From contig JAFQNU010000120.1 of NCBI GenBank assembly GCA_017420825.1, forward strand, positions 1 through 18,095: DNA of 18,095 nt, read 5' to 3'. Position numbers and translations under genes: made by a program. The notes beneath the pieces were generated by a model. The model was given only the letters and a program-made list of their open reading frames with translations. It did not search any database and was not told the origin of the DNA. This DNA comes from Clostridia bacterium (GTDB taxonomy: Bacteria; Bacillota; Clostridia; UBA1381). Of this stretch, positions 5,430 through 13,858 are shown piece by piece; the stretch's first letter is position 1; every line of letters starts with the position of its first letter.

Positions 5430-6806
5430 TTAATTCTTTTGTATTATAACATTTCCGACTGTTCCATATCCTGTGCCACCCTTTGGTTTGGTGTTTGGAT
5501 AATCATGATTTATTTCCTGTTTGATTTCCTTTATTAAATCTTCCTTTTGTTCTGTTTTTTCATCTGTAAAACAAATATTTTTAAAATATATATCCTCGAC
5601 ATGACACACCGAATCAGGTGCAAAAACCTCTCCCCAGTCATCAGGATTATCTGAACCGTTTGTCCACACTGCCGACAAAGGACCTACACTTACAAAGCTC
5701 ATATTCTTTTCCATTAACATTTGCTTTGTATAGGATATGCTTATATCTTCAAAATGAAGCTCACGACAATTTGCACATACATCAAATATACCATTTACAG
5801 GCAAATCATTAAATCCACTCTCACGATTTTGGTTGATTCTTATATTTTTAAACCATATATTATAAATATTGCCCACTGTTCCTGATGTATCATTATATTC
5901 CTTATATATTGCATTTCTGATATTAGGCTGACAGTAAAGCTTAAATGTATAAATCCCCTCAAGAATTTCAAGTATACAATTTCTTATATCGCATTCTGTC
6001 TCAGCGTTATTATACACCTTCTGCCCGGGAAGAAGCCTGAACTCGTTATTTGTGCTTTTATTGTCATGCACATAAATATTTTCTATTGTTCCGAATGTTA
6101 TTGCCGAGGTATCCCAGTCCCACGCATTTAACGCAACCATATCGTCTTTCATATCCTCACCGTGCAAATTACATATTTCTCCAAAACTTGCAGGACCATT
6201 AACATGAACACCGTCACGTCCGTATTTAATAAATTTCAGTTTCGAAATACGAAACTTATTTACACAACCAAGCTGAAGAGCGTAACAGGAGCCTCCATTT
6301 ACAAATTCTGCGTTTTTTACAATAAGATTTTCAACATTTATAAAAATCATAATTGACAATGCGCCCTTATACTCAGGAATTTCTCCTGTTCCAAGCCGCA
6401 CTTCACCTTTCTTACCAAGAAGTCCGCCATTCCAGTAACCCCCCTCTACCGATATATCACAATCAGGATTTTCCATCAACGCAGGCATACTTTCCCCATT
6501 TATAAGCCTTTCATTTCTTATCATACAAGTCATTGTACCCGGAACATTTGATATCTTCTGGTTATCATCAAGCAATAGTCTATATCCGCTTTTCATAATA
6601 ATTGGTCTGTTTAAATACATTTCTTCTCTTTTAGAAATTTTAATACATTTATATTTATCAAGTGCTGTCTGAATAGCTTTTGAATAAATTCTATATCCGT
6701 TTTCCTCATAAATCAGATTTTCAAACTCCTCCATACTGTTCCAGCTTATTTTTTCTCTGTCATACTGTGGAATTTCATCAAGTATTTTTTTCTTTAAATT
6801 ATTCAT
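5430..6806 (-). CDS. GH28-like right-handed beta-helix protein
   Basis: A 458-residue protein whose middle (about 110-420) shows the repeating short-strand pattern of a right-handed parallel beta-helix (ENLIVKNAEF, IENIYVHDN, VGNIYNIWFKNI, ELHFEDISI, VEDIYFKNI). DGVHVNG (198-204) and DDMVALNA (221-228) sit where family GH28 polygalacturonases carry their NTD and DD catalytic motifs, and FRLLPG (256-261) resembles the downstream RIK region; the GH28 GHG motif is not evident. It is probably a glycoside hydrolase or related lyase acting on uronic-acid-type or other glycans, but could be a divergent member with another reaction. No signal peptide is seen, so it should act inside the cell on an imported oligosaccharide. 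The start is ATG 6806, preceded by AGGGGG; a longer in-frame start at 6881 lies within the transporter gene. It is last in a three-gene operon. Confidence 0.8.
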   Translation of the reverse strand: MNNLKKKILDEIPQYDREKISWNSMEEFENLIYEENGYRIYSKAIQTALDKYKCIKISKREEMYLNRPIIMKSGYRLLLDDNQKISNVPGTMTCMIRNERLINGESMPALMENPDCDISVEGGYWNGGLLGKKGEVRLGTGEIPEYKGALSIMIFINVENLIVKNAEFVNGGSCYALQLGCVNKFRISKLKFIKYGRDGVHVNGPASFGEICNLHGEDMKDDMVALNAWDWDTSAITFGTIENIYVHDNKSTNNEFRLLPGQKVYNNAETECDIRNCILEILEGIYTFKLYCQPNIRNAIYKEYNDTSGTVGNIYNIWFKNIRINQNRESGFNDLPVNGIFDVCANCRELHFEDISISYTKQMLMEKNMSFVSVGPLSAVWTNGSDNPDDWGEVFAPDSVCHVEDIYFKNICFTDEKTEQKEDLIKEIKQEINHDYPNTKPKGGTGYGTVGNVIIQKN

Positions 6807-6829
6807 TTTTAACCCCCTGTTTTTAACAA

Positions 6830-7696
6830 CTAAAATCCTAAGCACAAAATTGATACAAATCCCGTAACAATGCCAATCCACTGTTTAACCGATAGTTTTT
6901 CCTTAAATATTAAAATTGCGGCAATACCTGACAATAGAATTACTCCTCCGTTCACCACCGGAAAAAATATCACGGGGTTCATTACTCCGCTTAGATAAAG
7001 ATTGATTTCGTTTATTGAACCAATAGCTACACCTGTAAAAATCATAAGAATTACAGGCATAATACCAAGCTTTTGCGGCTTTTCATTTTCCTTGTTCTTA
7101 GTAAACAGAAATAATACACAAAAAAGAATTGCCGAAAAGATAAATGTCCAAAGCAAAAAGCCCTTTAATTCATATGCATATTGTGAGCTTTGATGAAGCT
7201 GCTGACAAACACCCACAAAGCCCCAGCCAAGAAAGCTTGCAAATGCCGCAAAAATCCACTTTATACTTACTCTTGTCTCTCCCTTTAGCTCACAGCTCAT
7301 AAAAAAGGTTACAACCATAAGCACAAGACCAATTATATGTAAAGCAGACGGTATATTATTGAAGTAAATAACCCCGAATATTGTAGGTATCAGCATACTG
7401 AGATATGTAAACAATACACTGTATGACATCGGGCCAAGTGACATAGATAGTAGTCCGAAATACTGTGCACTGACGGTCACCGCACCGAAAACAAGAGCCA
7501 TAAACAGTGAGAACGGTGAAATGTGAAGATCAGCACCTCCGGCAATAAAGTAAATCACTGCACCTATACAGTTAATTTCATTAAAAAGTAAAGTGTCACA
7601 ATGCCCCTTCATCACATTTTTTCCAAAATAGTTATAATATATATTCTTAAATGTGTCAAAAAACACCGATAAAAATAGTAACATATAATTTATCAT
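6830..7696 (-). CDS. DMT (EamA-like) membrane transporter
   Basis: A 288-residue polytopic membrane protein with about ten hydrophobic segments, and the ends of its two halves resembling each other (VIYFNNIPSALHIIGLVLMV near 115 and ILIFKEKLSVKQWIGIVTGF near 270). This duplicated, ten-span design with the FKE-K-x-W-I-G signature is typical of the drug/metabolite transporter superfamily. Substrate and direction cannot be read from sequence. AAAGGAGAG precedes the ATG. The gene lies 24 bases after the AraC regulator and 23 bases before the beta-helix gene, so a sugar or sugar-acid substrate is a reasonable inference. The stop codon is TAG, useful evidence that TAG is a normal stop in this genome. 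Confidence 0.85.
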   Translation of the reverse strand: MINYMLLFLSVFFDTFKNIYYNYFGKNVMKGHCDTLLFNEINCIGAVIYFIAGGADLHISPFSLFMALVFGAVTVSAQYFGLLSMSLGPMSYSVLFTYLSMLIPTIFGVIYFNNIPSALHIIGLVLMVVTFFMSCELKGETRVSIKWIFAAFASFLGWGFVGVCQQLHQSSQYAYELKGFLLWTFIFSAILFCVLFLFTKNKENEKPQKLGIMPVILMIFTGVAIGSINEINLYLSGVMNPVIFFPVVNGGVILLSGIAAILIFKEKLSVKQWIGIVTGFVSILCLGF

Positions 7697-7720
7697 GTTA
7701 TGCTCTCCTTTTCAATACTC

Positions 7721-8575
7721 CTACTGCAACTTTGTTTCTTCATTATATTTTTTTCTTATTTCCTTAACAGATTTTCCTGTTTCCCATTTAATCACCCTGA
7801 GAAAATATTCATAATTTTCAAATCCCACATTCTTTGCAATCGCAGTCAACGGCTTATCAGGATTATTCTTCATTTCTCTTAGTGCGGTATCTATACGACA
7901 GCTACGAATAAATTTTGCCAGTCCCTGTGGTGTATATTCCTTAACTACTATATATAGCTTGGATTTTGACACAGCAAATTTTCTGCATAAAGCCTTAACA
8001 GATAAATCACCGTATATATTTTGTCTTATATACTCCACAATCTGCAACCCAAGCTTTTTTTCAGAGACATATACCATCTTTTGAAGAATAATATATGAAG
8101 CAAGTGCATTAATAATCTGCAGAGTTGCATTTAATTGATTGTCTGTTCTGTACTTTACATCTTTTATAAGCTCTTTTATACTATCCGGTTCCAGCTCCAT
8201 TTCACTGCACCGTTGTAAAACATCTTCAACAAATTTTTCTCTGTCCTTCTGATTAGTAATTTGACCACAAACGGCATATCCGAAAACAATGTCGTTTTCC
8301 TGTAGAGGCAACACCACCTCAGTTAAACCTGCATGACAGGTATATACCAGGGTTTCTCTTTTTTGCGAGCTTTTCCGACACATATCAGCCGTAAAGCTGT
8401 CACATTTATTTCTACCCGAACACTCCCATACCGCCTCACAAAATGCGCACGAATGTTCAGGATAAGTCAATATCTCTTTAAATTCATTATCATAAATTGC
8501 TATTTTCATACCTGACAACTCATAAAATGACATAATTAAGGAAAGAAGCTTTGGCGAATTAATATTTATATTCAT
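7721..8575 (-). CDS. AraC-family regulator with PocR-type sensor domain
   Basis: A transcription factor of about 284 residues. Residues about 6-150 form a PocR-type ligand sensor (LLSLIMSFYELSGMKIAIYD) with its clustered cysteines (CAFCEAVW, CSGRNKCD, MCRK, YTCHAGL). Residues about 180-280 form the double helix-turn-helix of the AraC family (LSVKALCRKFAVSKSKLYIVV and PLTAIAKNVGFENYEYFLRVI). PocR domains sense small organic ligands in other bacteria. It heads the operon and is the obvious candidate to activate the transporter and beta-helix genes. Two ATGs compete: GAGGAGG is only about three bases from 8581 but about nine from 8575, so I prefer 8575. The stop is TAG. Confidence 0.9.
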   Translation of the reverse strand: MNININSPKLLSLIMSFYELSGMKIAIYDNEFKEILTYPEHSCAFCEAVWECSGRNKCDSFTADMCRKSSQKRETLVYTCHAGLTEVVLPLQENDIVFGYAVCGQITNQKDREKFVEDVLQRCSEMELEPDSIKELIKDVKYRTDNQLNATLQIINALASYIILQKMVYVSEKKLGLQIVEYIRQNIYGDLSVKALCRKFAVSKSKLYIVVKEYTPQGLAKFIRSCRIDTALREMKNNPDKPLTAIAKNVGFENYEYFLRVIKWETGKSVKEIRKKYNEETKLQ

Positions 8576-8676
8576 ATACATACCCCTCCTCTATTCTACA
8601 ATAACATATTTAAAATCAAAAATCAACATATTGGACACAATTATGGACTTTTTTACAGTTTTTTTGCACAAATAGT

Positions 8677-8718
8677 AAGCCACGCATAGGCTGCACTAAT
8701 GCAGCATATGCGTGGCTT
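8677..8718. terminator. Long hairpin terminator after the aconitase operon
   Basis: A 12-bp stem (8677-8688 with 8707-8718, AAGCCACGCATA/TATGCGTGGCTT), one mismatch, then a 6-bp stem (GCTGCA/TGCAGC) on a CTAA loop. On the minus strand it follows the DUF1292 gene and is trailed by TTACTATTTG, a weak T-tract; the plus-strand tail (TTATTTT) is slightly better. It probably insulates the aconitase operon from the AraC promoter. Confidence 0.8.
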
Positions 8719-8745
8719 TATTTTACACGTTATTATACTATTGCC

Positions 8746-9009
8746 TTACTCAATATCCTCAGTATCACGTCTTACAAATTCATTGAAGGCTTCTTCAAGC
8801 TCTGTTTCGTCCTCAACCATAACCAGTTCAGGATTTTCCTCGTCTGTGTTGTCAACCTTCATTATAACAACCTCGTCAGTTTCCTCTCCCTCGTCCAGAA
8901 CCTCAACAAGAGCAAAATATGTCTCATCATTAAATTCATAGACATCAATAACCTCAAATTTCAATTCGTTTCCGTTTTCATCTTCAAGCATATTTATGTT
9001 TTCTTCCAT
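8746..9009 (-). CDS. DUF1292 family small acidic protein
   Basis: An 87-residue, very acidic cytoplasmic protein matching the DUF1292 (YrzB-like) family of Firmicutes: a leading ML-EDENGNELKFEVIDVYEF strand set, a YFALVEVLDE strand, EVVIMKVDN and a C-terminal ETELEEAFNEFV helix. Molecular function is not established. AAAGGA precedes the ATG, and the gap from the NadD-YqeK stop is only 16 bases, so it is the last gene of the aconitase operon and is followed by the long hairpin. In many Firmicutes DUF1292 genes sit near conserved housekeeping genes, and the same holds here. Confidence 0.88.
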   Translation of the reverse strand: MEENINMLEDENGNELKFEVIDVYEFNDETYFALVEVLDEGEETDEVVIMKVDNTDEENPELVMVEDETELEEAFNEFVRRDTEDIE

Positions 9010-9025
9010 TTTTATTATTCCTTTC

Positions 9026-10174
9026 TTATTTATTTAACCATTTTATTATCTCATATGCGTTGGGATGAATATCTCTTCCCTTTGCACTATTAAAGCTTAC
9101 CGTCTGATTCATACACTCCAAAAGAGCCTTATCTATATCCTCAAACGCAATCTTTCTTAAATTTTCAACTCCGGGATAATGTCTGCCCGGCTCTATCATG
9201 TCGGCAACAAGGATAATTTTTTCTAAAAGTCCCATACCAACATATCCAAGAGTATGCCACCCAATAGCCGAAATAACTTCCTTGTCTCTTATGCCATACT
9301 CAATCTCTGCAACTCTTGCACCGACCTTGGCGTGAATTAACACAGGGTTTGCCTTCTCAAACTCGTCAAGCTCAACATCATAATCCTCACACTTTTGCAT
9401 CATTTGTTCTTTGCTAAGATTTTTTGCACAGTCATGTAAAAGTCCTGCAATATATGCCTGATTTTCGTCAACCTTATACTTTTTGGCAAGTGCTGTTGCA
9501 GTCGAGCTTACTCCTATACTGTGAGAATATCTTTCACCGTTTAATGCTTTTTTAAGTCTCTTTTTAATGCTTTCATCACTTTTGCGATAAATACCATTAC
9601 GGGCAATATACTCCTCAACAACCTTCGGGACAAGCGCGGATATATCCTTCCCTTCCCCCACAAGCTCACGTATCTGTGAAGAGCTGACATTAACCTTTAC
9701 AGACTTTATAAATTCAACATTACAGTAATATTCACTCTTAATATTTTTTAAATCTTCTTTCGGGTTATAGCCCTCACGGTCATACACTAAAATTGTACAC
9801 AGCTCCATTATTGCTCGTGGTTTATACCATGTAGGAATATCATGAAATGAATCAGCTCCCACAATAAAGTATAATTGGGCATCCTTGTACTCTTTTTTTA
9901 AATGCTTTAATGTTTCAAAGGTATATGAATATGTTTCCTTCTTAATCTCGTAATCACATGCCTCTGTCTTTTCCTCGCCCGCTATTGCAAGCGACACCAT
10001 TTTATGTCTGGCAGTACCGTCTAATATAGGCTGACCTTTTTTATGCGGTGGGTTTCCACCCGTGATAAACAACACCTTGTCAAGCTTAAACTGGTCTCTT
10101 GCCGCCTTTGCCGCAATCAGATGTCCGTTATGAACGGGGTTAAAGGTTCCGCCCATAATTCCAATCTTTAACAT
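9026..10174 (-). CDS. nadD: NadD-YqeK fusion: nicotinate-nucleotide adenylyltransferase and HD hydrolase
   Basis: A 382-residue fusion. Residues 1-196 are NadD, which makes nicotinic acid adenine dinucleotide from NaMN and ATP in NAD synthesis: the nucleotidyltransferase motif GGTFNPVHNGH (8-18), FIVGADSFHDIPTWY and the SSSQIR phosphate-binding motif (164-169). Residues about 200-382 are YqeK, an HD-domain metal hydrolase reported to split diadenosine tetraphosphate: H218, H247-D248 in GLLHDCAK, H281, H307 and D325. The two are usually separate neighbouring genes in Firmicutes; the fusion is intact, in one frame, with no ribosome site at the joint. The start is supported by an AGGAG that overlaps the TAG stop of yhbY, so the two genes are coupled. 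The gene rsfS, often next to yqeK, is absent here. Confidence 0.93.
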   Translation of the reverse strand: MLKIGIMGGTFNPVHNGHLIAAKAARDQFKLDKVLFITGGNPPHKKGQPILDGTARHKMVSLAIAGEEKTEACDYEIKKETYSYTFETLKHLKKEYKDAQLYFIVGADSFHDIPTWYKPRAIMELCTILVYDREGYNPKEDLKNIKSEYYCNVEFIKSVKVNVSSSQIRELVGEGKDISALVPKVVEEYIARNGIYRKSDESIKKRLKKALNGERYSHSIGVSSTATALAKKYKVDENQAYIAGLLHDCAKNLSKEQMMQKCEDYDVELDEFEKANPVLIHAKVGARVAEIEYGIRDKEVISAIGWHTLGYVGMGLLEKIILVADMIEPGRHYPGVENLRKIAFEDIDKALLECMNQTVSFNSAKGRDIHPNAYEIIKWLNK

Positions 10175-10187
10175 ACGGTTTTCACTC

Positions 10188-10490
10188 CTATTTCAAAGGT
10201 AATTCAATTTTTCTGTTTTCTTTACTTTTAGCCTGCTTGTATATAACCATTTTTGACCCGATAGCCTGAACAGGTTCAGCGTGCAGCTGTGCACTAAGCT
10301 CATTTATACAGCTCTTTGCATCAAGAAGTGCGGTCTCTAAAATATGAATTTTTATAAGCTCCCTTGACTCAAGTGCAAGTGACAGCTGTTCTATCATATT
10401 CTCAGAAATTCCGCCCTTTCCTATCTGAAAAATCGGCTCTATCGGATTTGCAAGCTTCCTTAAATATGCACGTTGTTTACTTGTAATCAT
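10188..10490 (-). CDS. yhbY: CRM-domain RNA-binding protein YhbY
   Basis: A 100-residue single-domain protein of the CRS1/YhbY (CRM) family, which binds ribosomal RNA and is linked to large-subunit assembly. The pattern is MITSKQRAYLRKLANPIEPI, the loop motif GKGGISENM (a GxxG RNA-binding loop), IEQLSLALESRELIKIHIL and a C-terminal VQAIGSKMVIYKQAK strand. Length is normal for the family. It lies 15 bases after the isocitrate dehydrogenase gene and 13 bases before nadD, with its TAG stop inside the next ribosome site. The yhbY-nadD-yqeK order is conserved in Firmicutes; its placement behind two citrate-pathway genes is less usual. Confidence 0.93.
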   Translation of the reverse strand: MITSKQRAYLRKLANPIEPIFQIGKGGISENMIEQLSLALESRELIKIHILETALLDAKSCINELSAQLHAEPVQAIGSKMVIYKQAKSKENRKIELPLK

Positions 10491-10505
10491 AGTATTTATC
10501 TCCGA

Positions 10506-11720
10506 TTATGCTCTTATTTTTTCAAGAGTCCTGTTAACCTCAACAAGGAAGGTTTCAGTATCAACGGTTGTCTTGTTCTCTAAGCTTGAGAGCGCCGCCA
10601 AATCTCCTGTCATAATACCATTTTCAATTGTTTCAATTGTTGCTTTTTCCAAATCATCTGCAAACTTTACAAGCTCCGGCAATTCATCAAGCTCGCCTCT
10701 TTTTCTCAATGCGCCTGTCCATGCAAAAAGAGTTGCAACCGAATTTGTTGAAGTCTTTTCGCCCTTTAAGTGTTTATAGTAATGCCTCTGGACAGTACCG
10801 TGAGCCGCCTCATACTCATAGATGCCGTCAGGTGAAACAAGCACTGATGTCATCATTGCAAGTGAGCCGTAGGCTGTTGCAACCATGTCCGACATAACAT
10901 CGCCGTCATAGTTCTTACATGCCCAGATATATCCTCCGTTTGAACGTACCACTCTTGCAACTGCATCATCAATGAGTGTATAGAAATACTCAATTCCAAG
11001 CTCTTCAAACTTCTCTTTATATTCATTATCGTAAATTTCCTGGAAAATATCCTTAAATGTATGGTCATATTTTTTGGAAATTGTATCCTTTGTTGCAAAC
11101 CACAAATCCTGCTTTGTATCAATCGCAAAGTTAAAGCATGCTCTTGCAAAGCTTGAAATTGAGTCCGCCTTATTGTGAAGTCCCTGAATAATTCCGTCGG
11201 TATTATCAAAATCAAAAATTGTTTCTTTTGAAACACTTCCGTCAGCCTTTGTTACAACAAGCTCCGCCTTTGAACCCTTTTCAACCTTCATCTCGACATT
11301 CTTATAAACATCACCATAAGCATGTCTTGCAATTGTTATCGGCTTTGTCCATGTAGGAATATACGGTGTGATGCCCTTAACCAAAATCGGTGTTCTGAAA
11401 ACCGTACCGTCTAAGATTGCTCTTATCGTTCCGTTTGGTGATTTCCACATCTGCTTTAAGTTATATTCAGGCATTCTTGCCGCATTGGGAGTTATTGTTG
11501 CACATTTTACCGCAACACCGTATTTCTTTGTAGCCTCTGCACTGTCAAAGGTTACTTTATCATCTGTCTCGTTTCTGTGAACAAGTCCCAAATCATAATA
11601 CTCTGTTTTCAAATCAATATGCGGAAGAAGGATAATATCCTTAATCATCTTCCATATAATTCTTGTCATTTCGTCTCCGTCCATCTCAACCAACGGAGTT
11701 TTCATCTGAATTTTTGCCAT
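10506..11720 (-). CDS. icd: NADP-dependent isocitrate dehydrogenase
   Basis: A 404-residue enzyme that oxidatively decarboxylates isocitrate to 2-oxoglutarate. It is of the eukaryote-like homodimeric group: VEMDGDEMTRIIW near the start, MWKSPNGTIRAILDGTVFRTPI in the substrate site, the metal/substrate region VARVVRSNGGYIWACKNYDGDVMSD and the NADP-binding YEAAHGTVQRHYY. Length fits the group. AAGGAGAG precedes the ATG, and it follows the aconitase stop by 16 bases. No citrate synthase or later cycle enzymes lie in the window, so the pair probably serves glutamate synthesis and NADPH supply rather than a full cycle, as is common in anaerobic clostridia; that is inference. Confidence 0.95.
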   Translation of the reverse strand: MAKIQMKTPLVEMDGDEMTRIIWKMIKDIILLPHIDLKTEYYDLGLVHRNETDDKVTFDSAEATKKYGVAVKCATITPNAARMPEYNLKQMWKSPNGTIRAILDGTVFRTPILVKGITPYIPTWTKPITIARHAYGDVYKNVEMKVEKGSKAELVVTKADGSVSKETIFDFDNTDGIIQGLHNKADSISSFARACFNFAIDTKQDLWFATKDTISKKYDHTFKDIFQEIYDNEYKEKFEELGIEYFYTLIDDAVARVVRSNGGYIWACKNYDGDVMSDMVATAYGSLAMMTSVLVSPDGIYEYEAAHGTVQRHYYKHLKGEKTSTNSVATLFAWTGALRKRGELDELPELVKFADDLEKATIETIENGIMTGDLAALSSLENKTTVDTETFLVEVNRTLEKIRA

Positions 11721-11736
11721 TTTATACTCTCCTTCT

Positions 11737-13671
11737 TTATTTGCCTGTCTCTTTTGTATAGTTCAACAATCCGCCTGCATAAAGCATATCCTTCTGTCTG
11801 TCAGATACAGATAAAACTGTTGTAAACTCATAATTTTTAGTGACATTCTTAACTGTAATCTCATCGCCAGCCTTAATCTGCTCAATTACATTCTCAATTT
11901 TAAGCTCATCATTCTGGTCTATTCTTTCATAATCTGCTTCATTTTTAAAGGTAAGCGGTAAAATTCCTGCATTCACAAGATTTGCCATATGTATTCTTGC
12001 AAATGACTTTGTTATAACTGCCTTAACTCCAAGATATAAAGGTGCAAGTGCGGCATGCTCTCTTGATGAGCCTTGTCCATAGTTTGAACCGCCCACTATA
12101 ACCGATTTACCCATATCAAGCGCTCTCTTATAGAAATTTTCGTCGCACACGGCAAAACAGTGCTTTGAAATTTCAGGTATATTTGAACGCAATGGCAAAA
12201 TCTTTGCACCTGCAGGCATTATATGGTCTGTTGTAATGTTATCCCCCACCTTTAAGCTGCACTGTGCATCTATTGTCTGTGCCAATGGCTCTGATACAGG
12301 GAATGGCTTAATATTCGGACCTCTTAACACCTCAACTGTGTCCATCTTATCTGCCTCAATCGGCGGAACTATCATGTTATCATTTACATCAAAGAACTCA
12401 GGGAGCTTAAATTCAGGCATTTCTCCCAAATCTCTTGGGTCTGTCAAAACACCTGTTAGTGCAGATGCCGCCGCCATTTCAGGAGATACAAGATAGATTT
12501 GTCCGTCCTTTGTTCCCGAACGTCCTTCAAAGTTTCTGTTAAATGTTCTCAAGGATATACCCTTTGAGTTTGGTGACTGTCCCATACCGATACATGGGCC
12601 ACACGCACTCTCTAAAATTCTTGCACCTGCCTCAATCATGATTGACAGCGCACCATTTTTAGCAAGCATATTTAAAACCTGCTTTGAGCCAGGAGCAATT
12701 GAAAGAGATACATCGGGGTGAACTGTTTTACCCTTTAATATATGTGCAACCTTCAACATATCAAGTAATGATGAGTTTGTGCATGAACCGATACATACCT
12801 GGTCAATTTTGAGATTTCCTATTTCCTTAACAGACTTTACATTATCGGGAGAATGAGGACAAGCCGCCAACGGTACAAGCTCGGACAGGTTAATCTCAAC
12901 AAGCTCATCATAAACCGCATCATCATCTGCACAAAGCGGAGTATAATCCTGCTCTCTGCCCTGAGCCTTCAAGAATTCTCTTGTTGTTTCATCTGACGGG
13001 AATATTGAAGTAGTCGCACCCAATTCAGCACCCATATTTGTTATAGTTGCTCTTTCAGGTACTGAAAGTGTTTTAACGCCCGCACCGCAATACTCAATAA
13101 CCTTGCCTACTCCGCCCTTAACTGAAAGTCTTTTTAAAACCTCTAAAATAACGTCCTTAGCACTTACCCATGGACTTAATTTTCCGCTTAACTCAACCTT
13201 AACCACCTTCGGGCAGGTTATGTAGTAAGCTCCGCCGCCCATTGCAACCGCAACGTCCATACCGCCTGCACCGATTGCTATCATACCGATACCGCCGCCT
13301 GTGGGTGTATGTGAGTCAGAACCTATAAGTGTTTTTCCCGGAATACCAAATCTTTCAAGATGTACCTGATGACAAATTCCGTTGCCTGGACGTGAGAAAT
13401 ATATTCCGTGCTTTTTACATACACTTCCTATAAATCTGTGGTCATCTGCGTTCTCAAATCCGCTTTGGAGTGTGTTGTGGTCTATATATGCAACCGAACG
13501 CTCGGTTTTTACTCTCGGAACACCCATCGCTTCAAATTCAAGGTATGCCATTGTTCCCGTTGCGTCCTGTGTTAATGTCTGGTCAATTCTTATCCCGATT
13601 TCTTTACCCTTTATCATTTCACCGTCAACAATGTGAGCTGATAAAATCTTTTCTGTTAATGTTAATCCCAT
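11737..13671 (-). CDS. Aconitate hydratase (Aquifex-type)
   Basis: A 644-residue [4Fe-4S] enzyme interconverting citrate and isocitrate. The cluster cysteines are C297 (in CIGSCTNSS), C357 and C360 (in ACGPCIGMGQSP). The substrate-site motifs DSHTPTGGGIGMIAIGAGGMD (from 119) and the C-terminal swivel-domain SNYGQGSSREHAALAP and KSFARIHMANLVNAG are all present. At about 640 residues it is shorter than AcnA/AcnB and matches the putative Aquifex-type group, which is close to LeuC-LeuD fusions; homoaconitase or isopropylmalate activity is a less likely alternative, disfavoured by the isocitrate dehydrogenase gene next door. AAAGGA precedes the ATG. It heads a five-gene operon read from a strong promoter with a palindrome in the leader. 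Confidence 0.93.
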   Translation of the reverse strand: MGLTLTEKILSAHIVDGEMIKGKEIGIRIDQTLTQDATGTMAYLEFEAMGVPRVKTERSVAYIDHNTLQSGFENADDHRFIGSVCKKHGIYFSRPGNGICHQVHLERFGIPGKTLIGSDSHTPTGGGIGMIAIGAGGMDVAVAMGGGAYYITCPKVVKVELSGKLSPWVSAKDVILEVLKRLSVKGGVGKVIEYCGAGVKTLSVPERATITNMGAELGATTSIFPSDETTREFLKAQGREQDYTPLCADDDAVYDELVEINLSELVPLAACPHSPDNVKSVKEIGNLKIDQVCIGSCTNSSLLDMLKVAHILKGKTVHPDVSLSIAPGSKQVLNMLAKNGALSIMIEAGARILESACGPCIGMGQSPNSKGISLRTFNRNFEGRSGTKDGQIYLVSPEMAAASALTGVLTDPRDLGEMPEFKLPEFFDVNDNMIVPPIEADKMDTVEVLRGPNIKPFPVSEPLAQTIDAQCSLKVGDNITTDHIMPAGAKILPLRSNIPEISKHCFAVCDENFYKRALDMGKSVIVGGSNYGQGSSREHAALAPLYLGVKAVITKSFARIHMANLVNAGILPLTFKNEADYERIDQNDELKIENVIEQIKAGDEITVKNVTKNYEFTTVLSVSDRQKDMLYAGGLLNYTKETGK

Positions 13672-13685
13672 GTCTTTTCCTTTCC

Positions 13686-13701
13686 ATACCGATGTCGGTA
13701 T
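13686..13701. promoter_or_regulatory. Palindrome in the aconitase leader, candidate operator
   Basis: ATACCGA and TCGGTAT are perfect 7-bp inverted arms separated by two bases. The element lies about 18 bases after the expected start site and directly upstream of the ribosome site. A two-base loop is too tight for an RNA hairpin, so it looks like a binding site for a dimeric repressor. The regulator is unknown; Rrf2-type or citrate-responsive repressors are possibilities only. Confidence 0.5.
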
Positions 13702-13726
13702 TATAAAATATATTACACCATATTAT

Positions 13727-13755
13727 ATTTTACAAAAAAACAACGGCTTTGTCAA
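13727..13755 (-). promoter_or_regulatory. Sigma-A promoter of the aconitase operon
   Basis: On the minus strand TTGACA (13755-13750), a 17-base spacer, and TAAAAT (13732-13727). Start site near 13720. This is the only strong minus-strand promoter I see between here and 8746, so it should drive all five genes. Confidence 0.88.
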
Positions 13756-13858
13756 GTTTTTTGATGTACAAATAACAGCTCGTAAATTGGTAAAAGTGAG
13801 CAATTTTCACAAATGAACATATTATATTAGTAAAATTAATTTGTGTGAGGTGCTTTTT

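Noticed and set aside
6807..6881. 25-residue N-terminal extension of the beta-helix protein
   Set aside because: It overlaps the end of the transporter gene, and AGGGGG precedes ATG 6806.
10853..11236. 127-codon ORF inside the isocitrate dehydrogenase gene
   Set aside because: Alternative-frame shadow of a well-conserved enzyme.
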